Assembly: GCF_026745355.1 (NCBI RefSeq)
Contig: NC_079202.1
Span: 41,783,646-41,847,645 of the forward strand
Direction: 5' to 3'
Length of the DNA stretch: 64,000 nucleotides
From: Beta vulgaris subsp. vulgaris
Lineage: Eukaryota; Streptophyta; Magnoliopsida; Caryophyllales; Amaranthaceae
A model generated the notes under the pieces. It had not been told where the DNA came from, ran no database searches, and worked only from the letters and a program-made list of their open reading frames with translations. Positions 1 through 10,841 of the stretch are shown here, one piece after another. Within the stretch, counting starts at the first letter, position 1; each line of letters opens with the position of its first letter. Position numbers and translations under genes: made by a program.

Positions 1-1044
1 GGGGGATAATTGCATTGTAAAAGAAAGCAAGTTAGTAATTGAGTTCGAATTTCTCGGTTGAGTACCTAACAGTAAGTTCCCTACCCTTGGGATAAGCGGG
101 GCTCAAACCCATCGCTGAGAGGAAGTGTTCGTCACCCAGATCCTCTGCGCCAGGGTTCCACTTGTGAGGAATCTGCTATTGATCACCATTGACAATCTAC
201 GTGATGGTTTGACAGTAAATAGCACCCTGGCTTCATCCTATGACATTCGAGGCACTGACCTATTCAACTCCTCCCACCATCAAGAAAGCATTGGAATATC
301 GTCGCTCGAGCACGGTAAGACATCGAGCACCTGAGAGGAGTCAGGGCAGTCGAATGCCACGGACACCACGAGAACCCCGTTTATTAAAACCCCGTCGAAC
401 AGTGGTTTGAGTGGAGGAGGAGGGGTCCCCGAGCTAGATGACGAGCCCTCGGTATTCGTCAATAGGGGACTCCATCTAGAAAGGTCCATATATAATAAAG
501 AAAAGAGGCAAGAGAAGTAGGTCGTACCTTTGGTGGAAGGCCCTCGAGATCCTCTCTTGATCGAAGGACGACTATCGACTTCTAAGCACTCGAGACAATA
601 ATCTTGGCACGGAATAAAAATAATCCCCGGAGAATCAGAATATGGAATGAGACAAAATGAAGCAGTTCCCCCTTTTTTTTTAAATTATATAAGCCACCCT
701 GAAAGTGATGGTTGATATCCGACGGGCTCGAAGAGCTCCTGAAAAGAGAGGTTCAAAGTGGGCCTCACAGCAAGCCCAAGTCACCCCACTCGGAGTAATT
801 TCCATCAGCTACCCAGACCAGTCCACACTGGCTCCACCATATGGAGAACGGCCACTAGGAAACCGCCCCTAACCGGAGCATCCTCCGTTAGCTATAGTAC
901 AACGCACTTCGGCCCAGTGGACTAACTAAACCCGACTAAGTCCAAAGACCTACACCTAGGAACTTCACCCAGATCGAGTGAAAGGATACTCCAAAGTTAT
1001 CGCAACTACTGAAGTTGGCGCCTGTCAAGTGCTACAGCGTCAGG

Positions 1045-1606
1045 ACCCCCCCTCGAGATACTTAGGGCACGTTAGCCCCTGAAGCATCTCGAGTAAGGTC
1101 TGAACACCCCTTGATATACTTGGGGATTGTTAGCCCCTAAGGCATCTCGAGCGAGGTTTGAATAACCCTCGAGATACTTGGGGCTCATTAGCCCTTGAGG
1201 CATCTCGAGCAAGGTCTAAACACCCATGAGATACTTGGGGCTCACTAGCCTCCGAGGCATCTCGAGCGAGGTCTGAACACCCCTCGAGATACTTGGGGCT
1301 CATTAGCCCTAGAGGCATCTCGAGCGAGGTCTGAATACCCCTCGAGATACTCGGAAATCATTAACCCCTCCCTCGAGATACTTGGGGCTCATTAGCCCGT
1401 GATGCATCTCGAGTGAAGTCCGAATATCCCTCGAGATATTTGGGGCTCATTAGCCCCTGAGGCATCTTGAGCGAGGTTCAAATATCCCTCAAGATACTTG
1501 GGACTCATTAGCTCCTGAGGCATCTCAAGAAAGGTCTGAACACCCCTTGAGATACGTGGGGCTCATTATCCCCGAGACATCTCGAGGAGGACCAAAGCAT
1601 CTCTCG
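1045..1606. repeat. 58-bp tandem repeat (about 9-10 copies)
   Basis: The phrase GAGATACTTGGGGCTCATTA recurs at 1171, 1228, 1286, 1344, 1375, 1433, 1491 and 1549, so the period is 57-58 bp with one truncated unit of about 31 bp. Each unit carries one or two CTCGAG palindromes. Earlier, more diverged units start near 1055 and 1113. Open frames across the array are artefacts of the repeat. Confidence 0.9.
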
Positions 1607-1845
1607 AGCTGCATGCACCTCGAATGAGGTTCGAAATTATCTCTCGTGGAATAAGGCTCACCGGGCCTTAGGCATCCCGAATAAAAGTCCATAGGGTCCC
1701 TCGAGAGTCGAGACGTATCAAGCCCCTAGTCCAATGAGATACCTCCGAAAGACATGAAGGTACCCAAGGTTCACTTTCCACGGCAAGGGCAAATCCGGTA
1801 TCCTACAAAACACGCGACTCCAGGGAAGCCTTTCTTCGCATATTT

Positions 1846-1858
1846 TGCGTGGGGACAA
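1846..1858 (+). other. Polypurine tract of the Tat element
   Basis: GCGTGGGGACAA lies directly before the TG of the LTR. A comparable sequence (AGCGTGGGACTAAT) precedes the related LTR at 39555, which supports the reading as the primer for plus-strand synthesis. Confidence 0.6.
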
Positions 1859-1880
1859 TGTTTGGGCCCAATATGTTCTT

Positions 1881-4421
1881 TGTATTACTCCGTATTTTGG
1901 AGTTAATTCTTTATAATTAGGAAAATATAAAAAAGATAATAAAAAGGTATTTTAGTAGTATTTACAGAATAATAATAATATGGGTTGGTTTAGTTAATTT
2001 CGGATTTTATAAAAGATTAAACCGAGTTCACTTGACCTAGGGTTTCCACATTATAATTAGGATAATATAAAAGGAAAGGAAGAAGAAAAAAAAATTTCAG
2101 AAAAAAACCCTAACCCTCCTTCTCCTCTCCCCAACCATTTTTCTTCCCTCTCTCTCCTTCTCAGCCGTCACTTCCTTCTCTCTCAATTTCTCTCTCCTCT
2201 CTCTCGCTGTTCTCCCTCTCCTCTATTCTTCTCTCTCGTCGCCTTCGATGAAGTAGAGTGCGAGGGTTGTGTGTGTGCTGCGTTCGAGGGTGCGAGCGAG
2301 TCGATCGTTCGTGACGTAGGGTGGCGCGACGTGCTGTGCGAAGTCGCGAGGAGTTGTGCGGTGTGTGTGCGAAGCTGTGCAAGCGAGAGGACGAGGGTGT
2401 GCGAAGTCTTGCGAGACGTTGTGCGACGAATTCGAGTGTGGGCGAAGCAACGTTGCTGCTGTGGTTTGCGAGTCGCGGACGGTCGGTGCATGCGTGGTGC
2501 GAGCAACGTTTGAGGTTTCGTGCGAGAAGGCTGGGCAAGCGAGCAGTGGGTGCTCGATTGTGCGTGAGTAGTCTCGAATGAGTCGAGGGTTGTGTGGTCG
2601 GTTTGCAGTGACTGCTGCACGAGAAGCGAGGAGTGGTCGCACGAGTAGGCGACGGTTTTGGTGTCGTGGCCGGAAGTCGGTCGCCGGAGTTCATTTGCCG
2701 GCAAAAGTCAGTGGTATAAAACCTAATATGTATATAATATTATATTAGTTTAATATTATATTCTGTTTTTATAATTAATAATTTAAGTTGTAATAATTAA
2801 TTGGTAATTTGAGTTAATTAGTAACTAATTAGGCTGTATAATTAGTTTGATCTATTAATCCGATTTATGTTGTGAATCTGGTTTAGGATTGTAATTAAGT
2901 AAGATGGGAAGTAGAAAAAAAATTATATTATTGTTATTAGTTGCAAGTATAATCTTATTATGCGAACCTGACTTTTGGACATAAGACTGGATTGGAAATA
3001 AGACTTTTGGACATAAGACTTGGTTGGACACATGACTTGATTAGTTTGGTAAAGGTAGTGGACTAATTACACTAACTAAGATTAGTTTGCTCACTAACTT
3101 TGACTCCTAAAAGACGCTAAACGCATTAGAATAGAAAAGAGACAGAAGTTCATGAACAATGAGTTTAGCTATCGTTTGTTTCGAATTACTAGATCGTTAT
3201 AGTTTTAGTTATGTATTAGTTGATAATGTTCAGGACGTAGCACTAAAGTATTTACTTAACGTTTAGGTCCAATTTCATAAGCGGAACGTTTGACTAAAAT
3301 AGCAAAAATTCTCGTTACAAGGTACGTACGCGTACAGTTTAATCCCAAGTACTAGTATCATGATTAGGTTGCAATTCATTCTATTGGAACCTAGAAGCAT
3401 GATAGGGAACGTTTGATTGTTGAGATTGTTTGGTTAGATGTTTGTAATTTGAAGTCGATATGTTGCATTGAAATGCGTAATTCTATCGTATTAAGAACAT
3501 GAGCATTGTATTCACATTAATCTGATCCATAGTGTAACAAGAGTGTTACAAGAGAAACGATTTGAGTACTGTAACTAAGAGAACATGTAAATGATTCTAT
3601 GTGGTTATGAAATGAATGGACAGTATTAAAAAGTGAATTATGGTAATAACTTGTGGTTGGACTCCCTACAAGTGATGAACAATGGGGGGAGTGTGGGACT
3701 TGTTCTACACTCCTACGCAGGCCTACTGTGACGACAGTAGTGTCCTTATAATTTTGATAACTCAAGTAGGCGGAAGGTTCCGTACGATCTTGGGGGTATG
3801 CATACTAAAGTGATGGGTGTGAGACGGAACGAAACCGTATTTGCATTTCATCTAATAGACCAAGTTGTCGTCTATTAAGGATTCAGTAGCCCGTATGATT
3901 GTAGTAAGATGACGGTGCCCGTTCGATGCCACTAAGTAAAGAATAAAGGATGTAACGCATTGTAGTATCATGCTTAGGATTGTTCATTGTTGCGTTGTTT
4001 ATGTTTATATGCATTCAATGGTTCATTACGTACTCAGCATAGCTGATTGTGTGTTATCATGTGTTTGTTGATCTGTGATGAACCATTGATGCTACAATGG
4101 GGAGCAGACTAGGTGTGCTGTTGCTGCTGCATGATATCGAGCATACGGGGGAAAGTCATTAGCATTTGAACACTAATATTTTCATTTAAGTACTATTGGA
4201 TTTTCTAAGACTTGCATGAGTGGTTTGTGGTTTGAATAAAAGGGGTCGTTGATGATTCCCGAGTTGTAGTTACATTTTTATTTCCGCTGCATTTCAGTTT
4301 TCGAGACAATGTTTTAAGTGAACGTTCTTTCTTATTATGCCTTGCGTTTCATCGCGGCGGTAACACTCCCAAAGTCGATGCGACGTAGCTGTAGACGTGT
4401 ATGGATTTTGGGGGTGTTACA
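1881..4421 (+). mobile_element. Solo LTR of a Tekay-like Gypsy element
   Basis: A 2541-bp unit begins TGTATTACTCCG and ends GGGGTGTTACA. It is flanked by the perfect 5-bp direct repeat TTCTT (1876-1880 and 4422-4426), so it is a true insertion. No internal coding region, primer-binding site or second LTR is present, so it is a solo LTR. Near its right end a GGTAACAC-type motif (about 4359) faces the terminal GTGTTACA, the same arrangement as in the Tekay LTRs at 18525, 20838 and 28744. A CT-rich leader (2110-2230) and a GC-richer block (2240-2700) give open frames on both strands, none recognisable. Confidence 0.85.
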
Positions 4422-4561
4422 TTCTTAGTGGGCCCCACATATTCTCAGGCCTTGGGCTAGCCTAGCAAGGCACTTTTCACACATTCAAGCGCCTATAAAT
4501 CGGGACCAGATCCCCATTTATTGAGGTAATCCAAGAATCTGCATCTTTAACGACTGAATTT

Positions 4562-5804
4562 TACTAACCGCTCTAACATCTGTAGGTAATATAAAAGAAA
4601 CTGACTGCTTACACTATAGTTGGTACTTACCTACCGCCTAAAATGATTATTCACCGTTTACCGGTAGGTAATTATTCAGAACAGACGACAACCAATTCTA
4701 AACCAACCCATGAAAAACTAATAACCCTAAATTCAACAAACTCTTCCGCCTCCCTTATTCTGATCCCATCGATTTTCTCACTCTACTTCCTGCCCTGCTC
4801 CCCTTTCGAAATTCCTTGTTTCTTTCTCTCAATCACTTCATCACTTTTTTTTTATTCTTTGAGAAAATTACTTCATCAATTTTCCTTTCGTCTTATTTTC
4901 TCTTTTCATTGTTCTCTCCTCTAATCCTCATAAACCCATAAGACAAAAAGATCGAAGAACTGATCCATAAAACAAGGGAAGGAAAAGGATAGTAACAACA
5001 ACATGACCAACTGACGACGAGATATTCTCGACCACTTCCCTTAGAAGACAGCAGAATTCGAGCAATACATCCAAGCCGTACGAGAATTATTTTGTTGCCG
5101 AAAAATGTTGTATACAAGGTTTTCATATGCTGTTTTATAATAGATTTATATCAAGATTTTAAGAATAGTCTGATTTTTCTTTTTTCAAATTTAGGTGATA
5201 TTGAAATTTGTAAATTGTTGTATTCTTTTGCTTTGATTTATTTTTTGTTGGTGTTAACATCATTTGTAATAGGTTTTCTAGATATTATAACTCCAAATCT
5301 ATACTTTTTTGTGGTTGGATTAAATATTTTTTTTACCTCTTTTTACATAAACTTTACATTTAACAATTGTATTCATCTTGATTTTTTTTTACGTCGTTGG
5401 TGTAACTGCTCGTGATAAGTTATAATGATTGTAAATCTTGTTATTTTGAAAGTTAGAGACTCGGAATAAACTGCTAAAATAATTCGTATATTTGTAATTC
5501 AAAAACATCAAAAATATTGAATTTTAAAATAAGTTGTTGGTAATTCCATTAACTGGTTATTTTTTTATATTTTTTCTCCGGAAATTTACCGTATGCCTAG
5601 CGGTAGGTGAATACAATATTACCTATTGTTAGATGGTAGGTAATTTTACCGACTGCTAGACAGTCAGTAATCTCGAATTACCGACCAGTGATATACCGAC
5701 TGAAGCTTGCCGACTACTTAGCGGTCGGTAATTTATTTACCGACCTTTTTTCATTCATTATCGACTGTTTTGTGCGGTTGTTAAAAACACAGATTTTTGT
5801 AGTA
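4562..5804. mobile_element. Non-autonomous CACTA-like element with subterminal repeats
   Basis: The right end reads CAGATTTTTGTAGTA, close to the inverted CACTACAAAAA ending of plant CACTA elements (last base changed). Near both ends, short motifs of the type TACCGACTGCTAG and AGCGGTCGGTAA recur in both orientations (4585-4680 and 5585-5745), as in CACTA subterminal regions. The left end (TACTAACCG) is degenerate and no 3-bp duplication is clear. The interior has no recognisable transposase; the open frames at 4643-4924 and 5092-5415 look non-coding. Confidence 0.5.
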
Positions 5805-5959
5805 ATAAATTCTAGACAAACCACTTGATATTACCGTTGATCAATTAACTGATTTGATTGTCAGAGGGCCTATCCCGGACACACCTCCAGGGTAGTCTAA
5901 CTCTCGTTTTTGCAGGGGTCACTTCATTCCCCGAGTGATCGGCCACCGTCATCAGCCAT

Positions 5960-6372
5960 CAACCTCTAACTCTGATTCATTCCCCATGTTACAAGTTTTT
6001 ACCTGAAACACACCTCATCTCCTTCTCCTCATCTGCTCCATTTCTTTTTCCCTACTGCTACTTTCAAATCTCAACTTTACTCGAAAACATTGAGGTTTTA
6101 TCAAATCTAGTGGTTATTTTTCATAACAAACACCATATTAATAAGCTACTCTTATATGCGAGTGTTTGGTCTCAAAACTAATTCGTCAATGATCCATTAG
6201 TTTTTGGGGCTCCTTTGTTTATGGAAGTGTAGTCTCTGTTCTTGAAGATAGTTTATCACATGCTAAACGAAATAGGGTTTATTCCCCACACGAATTTAAT
6301 TGGGGGCGTCAAATTTGAAGCTAATTCTTTACAATTTAGTTGCTGATTTTGTCTCAAAAATTTTGATCGTGA
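5960..6372. other. Intergenic sequence, nothing recognised
   Basis: Pyrimidine-rich then AT-rich DNA without a supported gene; it may include leader sequence of a retroelement. Confidence 0.4.
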
Positions 6373-7004
6373 ATAGACCTGGCAATCGGACCAATCGGAT
6401 CGGATTCGGACCGGACCAATTCAGATCGGACCGTTTTCGGATCAAGTTACCTTCGGACTGGGATCGGACCGGATCGGACCGTTTCGGATTGGGTCATCGT
6501 TCGGACTATTATTTCGGATCGGAATCGGACCGGAACAATTCAGATCGGCCCGTTTTCGGATCAAGTTACATTCGGACCGGATCAGATCGTTTCGGATTGG
6601 GTCATCGTTCAGACTATTATTTCGGATCGGAATCGGACAATGGTGGAATGAATGGAATACTTATGCCAATGATTTTTTTTATATATAAAAAAACGGGTAA
6701 GTTTCGGGTATTTCAGATCAAAGCCTAATCGAAACCAATAATTTCGGATTGGTTTACCTTCGTGTCGGATCAGTTTTAGATCGGGTCGGATCGGTTTCGG
6801 ATCGGGTAAGATTATATCGGATCATTCGGATTTCGGATGAGTTTCGGATCAAGATTATTTCGGATCGGGATTCGGATCGGATCGGATCGGGACCGTTTCG
6901 GATTCGGATCAAGGTTCAGACCGTCTCGTTCGGACCCAGATCGGACCACAGATCGGATATTTCGGACCGGATTTTCGGATCAGGACCAACTTTGACAGGT
7001 TTAA
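6373..7004. repeat. Degenerate TCGGATC-type array with short inverted ends
   Basis: About 600 bp of loosely repeated GGATCGGA, TCGGACC and TTTCGGAT words. The block opens with TAGACCTGGCAA (about 6374) and closes with TTGACAGGTTTA (about 6990), imperfect inverted copies of each other. The long open frames 6300-6728 and 6749-7030 (Ser/Asp/Arg-rich) come only from the repeat. Similar arrays between comparable short ends occur widely in plant genomes; how they form is not established here. Confidence 0.7.
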
Positions 7005-8109
7005 TCGTGAACTACATTTCACAAAATTAAGATCCAATTTTTGTTCAAATTTTATTTCTGAAAATTAATATTTTTGAAAGTTGGCAAAAATTTTGATATT
7101 AGAATTTTTTTTAAAAAATTGTTACTTTAATATTATTTTCTACTTTCATATGAAAATTAATTAAATTTAAGCTAATTGTATAAAAGCTATTTTTTCCTTT
7201 TCAAAATTATTGTTTAAAGTTTTCTGGTGTTTAATTTCACTATTTATTTTTGGCGAATTAATGTAATTTTTTCCCTAAAACATGAAATTATTGATACTGC
7301 AATTAAACACGCATTCGAAAATAAGAGTTGCTATTTTTTTCAACTAATTTGAAATAACTTGCAAGATGAAAAGAATTATGTATATTTTTGGAAGTTCACA
7401 AATTGCTATTGGATGAATGTGTGATATCCTGGCGAAATCGTTTTTCTCAGTTTTCAATTTGTATTGATGTTGTAATGTATTGGTAATTTCGTGAGTATGT
7501 AATTGTGAATGGTTCTTGACAACAAAGCGATTTATATGTGAATTTTTGTGAGTGTTTTTGTGAGTATGTATTGACGTTGTCGTGTATTGGTTGTAGTTTG
7601 TAAGTGATTTTTTTTTTGTTTTTGTAAAGTTTTCTCATTTGAGTGATAAATAGCGTAAATTATGCAATTCTATGATTTTAGTTGACTTATGAGTGATTGT
7701 TATAATTTTATTTTCGATATTTTGTTTGAAATTCCCCTTTGGTTTGTGAGTGAATTTGTAATTTAGAATAGAAAAAGGAGGTAAAAATAGTCTCTTCATT
7801 CGGGAACACCATAACTCCCCCTTCCCTTATATAATAGAGATAATCTTATCATGAAGAGCATATAATTCTTTCATTTCCAAAGAATAGCAACACTTAGGGT
7901 GCGTTATTTTACCCTATATTTGTTGGACTTATTTAAACTTAGCTTGTTAGAACTTGCTATATTTTATAAGGTATGTTAGAGTTTCCATAAGTTCTTGGTA
8001 GGTATGCGAGACCTTATTTTTGTTAAACCGACTTATTAGAACTTATTAAATTTTACTATTCGTTATTAAACTTTATCTGAAGTCATTTGAATTTATTAGA
8101 CCTTAGCAG
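7005..8109. other. AT-rich intergenic sequence
   Basis: About 1.1 kb of AT-rich DNA with scattered stops in all frames. A short semi-repeated stretch with GTGAGTATGTA (about 7490 and 7560) is the only structure seen. Confidence 0.5.
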
Positions 8110-8340
8110 TGTAATATCCTATATTTTGAGTATTTATTTAGGTAATTAAAATATTTATTTTCTAAAATAAATATTTTAAACAAAGGGTATTTTTGTAATT
8201 TCACTGATTTTAAATTACTTTTGCGAAAATATGACGCCAACTTGGATTTGTCAAACTTTTATCCTAGTCAAAATTTTATTAAATAAGTTTTCTTGTACAA
8301 AAAAAAACATTTATAATGAATATTTGAAAACACAAAAAAA
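8110..8340 (+). mobile_element. Possible truncated Tekay-like LTR start
   Basis: TGTAATATCCTATATTTTGAG resembles the starts of the other Tekay-like LTRs here (TGTATTACTCCG at 1881; TGTAATCCCCCG at the right end of the LTR at 12087, read on -). It runs into Tat gag-like sequence near 8340 with no matching end, so it would be a fragment. Confidence 0.3.
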
Positions 8341-9747
8341 AGACGAGGGAAGAGCACAACCCCCGCTCGGCCCATGGTCAGCCTAGCCGGCAAAGATCCG
8401 AGGCCCGGGATCCCAATCAGCATGAAAGAGAAAGATCGAGACGTGACAGAGACGAGTGCCACTCACATAAGGGGAGGTCGGCTCCCCATGGAGAAGAAAC
8501 TCATATCTCCAAATCTGTAACACCCCGATAATTCTGCCTTTTCAAAAATAACTTTTAAATATAAAACATAGAGATTTACCCGAGCATTATCGCCTGTGTG
8601 ATAACATGTCAGCTTATTCAGAATTTTGCAGTGGAAAACATATAACTAAACTTCATACTTTAATATAATAAATAAATAAGTACTTAAAATCAAACACACA
8701 TGTCTACTTCAAACCAAACTTATTATAATATGTTCCTACTAAGGTAATAAATATAATAATATGTTTCACAAGCTCTCCATCTCCAGATTCCCAATGATGC
8801 AACATCTGCAAACCTGTAAATGTCAATGCTCTAAAGAATCTGCTCACCAAAATGGGTCATCACATGATCAATAAGGCAAAGCCATGATCAACAATCACAA
8901 CAAAGCATGTAATCAGCAAAGCTGAGTACTACATAGTATTACATAAACATTCCTAACATGATACTAATAAATAACATGCAGGGATAAAAATAATACTTCT
9001 GCAGATATAACATTATGCAGATAACTTCTATTGAACTAAACTTTAAACATTTTTTTATTACTTTAATGGAATAGTTATTGGATCGAGTTGTCTTATCTAA
9101 ACTTGCCTTCACCTAGGAAGACGAAATACGGGCGCGACTTTGTATTTCAGAATGACTTGCGATATCGAGGAACCTTTGAAGAATAGGAATGGTGATTAAT
9201 CCATTTCTCAGAAACAGCCATGTCATACTCACCATGTACCCCAACTCCTAATTGTCCAACTCTAGACGTGCACCAGTCTAAAATTTATTACTATCCAAAT
9301 TACACTTTACGTGATTTACAATATTTTACTTATTATGACACACACAAGTAACACAGAAATATCAAATCAACATTCACTACTGAACTTCTTTTTATCTTAG
9401 GATTTAATAAGTGATCTAACAACTTACAATCCCAGATTAATTACTTTTCTTTCAACTCTTTCTTATTTGTTGAACCTAGCCAACAATCAATCTTACCTTT
9501 CAAAAGCATAACTTATCAACTTACCAAATAAGGCCCATAGTCCTTCTAAAGAGTGAAAATATGATATGTAAAGGGAACATGATTCAACATGATTCAATCT
9601 CAATAATATATTAATTCTCCCATGTGAATTAATAGCTAAAGCTCTCATCCACATGCTTGCATCAATATTCCGCACAAACATGATAATCTTTAACTCATAA
9701 TCAATCTTATAATTAACATGTTAAAATTCAATCATACTAGAAAGGGA

Positions 9748-10841
9748 AATTCTATATGGTGACCCTCAACTTTTTTAAATTCTATTTGGTAGACAACTTT
9801 TATCTTTCCTCTATTTAGTAACCCTCTCCTTTATTTTTTATATTTTCTTTGACCTTATTACATTGTAAAATTATTTTTTAAAATAAAAACTGATTTTTAA
9901 ATTACAAAAAACTGATTTTAAAATGAAAAAAAAAACTCAAACCCCCCTCACCGTAACCACCCATCCTACCACCCCCTCTCCTCCCCTAGCCTAACCATGA
10001 CTCACCAGGCAACTTTTCCCCCAAACCTTCAACAAACCCCCCACACCCTGCCCCCCTTCCTATCCCTGTTTCCGACGCCCCCTCCCCTTCCCTTCTCCAT
10101 TTCCGACCTCCTCCCCTACCGAAAACAACCCCCTCCCAGAAATCACCTCTTTTCCCATACCGCTGCAAAACCACCTCCCTGAAACCCATTTTCCTAAAAA
10201 CTTAACCTATTGAAAAGGCGGAAAGGATGGAGGTTACGTGAAGAGGAGGGGGGTCGAAATTGAGGACGGGGTAGGGAGTTGGGGTCGTAATCAAGGACGG
10301 AGAAGGGAGGTGGCCCAAAATCGGCAACGGGGATGGGGGGCTAAAATCGGGAACGGGAAGGGGAGGGGTGGCCGAAATCGACAGCGGGGGAGCTGAAATC
10401 GGGAACGGGAAGGGGAGGGGTGGCCGAAATCGGCAACGGGGATGGGGGGCTGAAATCAGGAATGGGAAGGGGAGGGGTGGCCGAAATCGACAACGGGAAT
10501 GGGGGGCTGAAATCGGGAACGGGAAGGGGAGGGGTGGCCGGAATCGGTAACGGGGATGGGGGGCTGAAATCGAGAACGGGAAGGGGAGGGGTGGCCGGAA
10601 ACGAAAAGGGGAAGGAGGGCGGGATGGGTGGTTATGGTGGGGGAGGGTTTAGGTTTTTATTTAATTTCAAAAACAGTTTTTTGTAATTGAATAATCAGTT
10701 TTTTAGTTAAAAAATAATTTTAAAATGCAATAAGGTTAAAGAAAATAAAAAAAAATAGAGTAGAGGGTTACCAAATAGAGGAAAGATAAAAATTGTCTAC
10801 CAAATAGAATCTAAAAAAAGTTGAGGGTCACCATAAGAATT
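9748..10841. mobile_element. Non-autonomous long-TIR (Mutator-like) element
   Basis: The ends are long inverted repeats: TATGGTGACCCTCAAC at 9755 and its complement ending at 10835, with similarity over about 150-180 bp on each side (TATTTGGTAGACAA, ATCTTTCCTCTATTT and CCTTATT all recur inverted). The interior is C-rich on the left and G-rich on the right, so the whole element tends to fold back. No transposase is encoded. A clean 9-bp target duplication is not visible (flanks GAAATTCTA and AGAATTGTC match poorly), so the Mutator assignment rests on TIR length. Confidence 0.65.
10312..10612. repeat. Tandem repeat of about 60 bp inside the long-TIR element
   Basis: Words such as GGGAAGGGGAGGGGTGGCCG and GATGGGGGGCTGAAATCG recur about every 60 bp, four to five copies. 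The overlapping open frames at 10368-10550 and 10420-10686 are products of the array. Confidence 0.85.

Larger units (their letters stand above)
1..1858 (+). mobile_element. 3' untranslated region of a Tat-type Gypsy retrotransposon (partial)
   Basis: No coding domain is readable here. The stretch is assigned to a Tat-lineage Gypsy element because it ends in a purine-rich tract (about 1846-1858) directly followed by TGTTTGGGCCCA, an LTR-like start, and because it carries a GC-rich tandem array as Tat 3' regions often do. A short antisense open frame at 280-489 is rich in Ser and Pro and could be a remnant of the antisense ORF seen in the other Tat copies of this window, but no homology can be shown. 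The 5' part of the element lies outside the window. Confidence 0.5.
1859..5960 (+). mobile_element. 3' LTR of the Tat element, split by two insertions
   Basis: The LTR begins TGTTTGGGCCCA at 1859 and is broken after 1880 by a solo Tekay-like LTR, resuming at 4422 with TTCTTAGTGGGCC. It contains a possible TATA region (CCTATAAAT, 4492-4500) and is broken again by a CACTA-like element (about 4562-5804). It resumes near 5805; the part around 5866-5915 (GGGCCTATCCCGG, then GGGTAGTCTAACTC) matches the downstream part of the LTR at 39555-39998. The exact right end is not clear. Confidence 0.55.

Noticed and set aside
1045..1606. CRISPR-like array
   Set aside because: The units are contiguous 58-bp tandem repeats with drift across the whole unit; there are no unique spacers, and the context is a plant retroelement.
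2161..2704. Overlapping open frames on both strands (up to 177 aa) in a GC-rich block
   Set aside because: They lie in a solo LTR with perfect target duplication, are Ser/Thr/His/Arg-rich on one strand and Cys/Arg-rich on the other, and show no domain.
6300..7030. Ser/Asp/Arg-rich open frames
   Set aside because: They follow the TCGGATC array; the repeat period creates the frames.
9986..10686. Gly/Arg- and Pro-rich open frames
   Set aside because: Products of the C-rich/G-rich interior and tandem repeat of a non-autonomous transposon.
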